The translations under genes were made by a program, and so were the position numbers. The notes under the pieces are model-generated. The model had not been told where the DNA came from. It saw nothing but the letters and a program-made list of their open reading frames with translations, and searched no databases. Positions 27,120-27,400 of a DNA stretch of 27,400 nucleotides are shown piece after piece. Position 1 is the stretch's first letter. The number at the start of each line of letters is the position of its first letter. The DNA comes from Folioceros fuciformis (lineage: Eukaryota > Anthocerotophyta > Anthocerotopsida > Anthocerotales), in NCBI GenBank assembly GCA_049999805.1, contig JBNGIO010006186.1, positions 1 through 27,400 of the forward strand, given 5' to 3'.

Positions 27120-27330
27120 TCAGTAGAGGCGGTCCCTGTGACTGACTTTGGATATGATGGTTCCTTCCCCGAGGTTCTCCACACACTCAGTCCTGATGAT
27201 CCCTTCTACTAGTTCAAGTCCAGGATTCCCTTCAGGAGAAGCACAAAATGTTATCAGTTTCGCAACAATACTCTGCTGGAGAAATTCGATCGTTTGTCTG
27301 TGCTCTTGAGTGACGCCATCAAAATGTGAA
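27120..27330 (-). CDS. Unrecognised open stretch upstream of 27084, possible exon
   Basis: A minus-strand frame open for about 66 codons includes HRQTIEFLQQSIVAKLITFC, NPGLELVEGIIRTECVENL and GEGTIISKVSHRDRLY, then a stop. It has no ATG and no known motif. The text GEGTII...K partly repeats just downstream as REGTMIFK, suggesting a small internal duplication. It may belong with the ORF at 26674-27084. Confidence 0.3.
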
Positions 27331-27400
27331 CACGATCACCAATGTCCCCGGTCTCCTCCCCAATATCCCCACTGCTCTCCAACAATACGTCCATACCATA

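Overview
The window is nuclear DNA of a land plant. Its multi-exon genes have short GT-AG introns (mostly about 70-180 bp), and its products are plant-type: ZIP metal transporters, a nodulin-like MFS transporter, large PLS-class pentatricopeptide-repeat (PPR) proteins with DYW domains, and a plant qRRM protein. Three PPR genes carry a variant DYW domain: a KKPA box in place of the PG box, and a C-terminal GRP (two genes) or DRQ (one gene). Such DYW:KP variants are known from plants with U-to-C organelle RNA editing (hornworts, ferns, non-Selaginella lycophytes). I therefore infer one of these groups; I cannot name the species.

Layout from left to right: (1) 1-2934, two ZIP transporters converging tail to tail, the first cut by the window edge. 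(2) 3543-7320, a 13-exon nodulin-like/MFS membrane transporter on the minus strand. (3) 7789-10869, a very large PPR-DYW:KP-like gene on the minus strand with a strict 306-bp internal period; its first exon is not resolved. (4) 11742-12832, signal peptidase complex subunit 2 in five exons, including a probable U12-type AT-AA intron. (5) 13106-13960, an intronless two-qRRM RNA-binding protein on the minus strand. (6) 13961-16194, no supported gene. (7) 16195-18391, an eight-exon, probably plastid-targeted LptF/LptG (YjgP/YjgQ) permease on the minus strand. (8) 18883-25820, a tandem array of three related PPR-DYW:KP units: gene A (intact), gene B (intact, with two PPR motif types fused at one junction) and unit C (a truncated, frameshifted pseudogene ending about 10 bp before a plant telomere-type repeat). 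(9) 25850-27400, mostly unassigned, with an unrecognised coding-like ORF on the minus strand.

The most interesting signal is in the tandem array. Between the targeting peptide and the PPR tract, each unit encodes a block resembling the PDF motif of the plant organellar single-stranded DNA-binding proteins (OSB family), with a WWDNR...PDF...LWL...PAWV pattern. This gives the architecture PDF motif + PPR tract + DYW:KP(GRP) for candidate U-to-C RNA editing factors. The array also shows how such genes change: whole-gene duplication, a repeat-number change at a 6-bp microhomology, and decay.

For the five spliced genes, exon borders were set by hand from splice signals, reading frame and remembered family conservation. 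All five models close in frame without internal stops. No database search was run.
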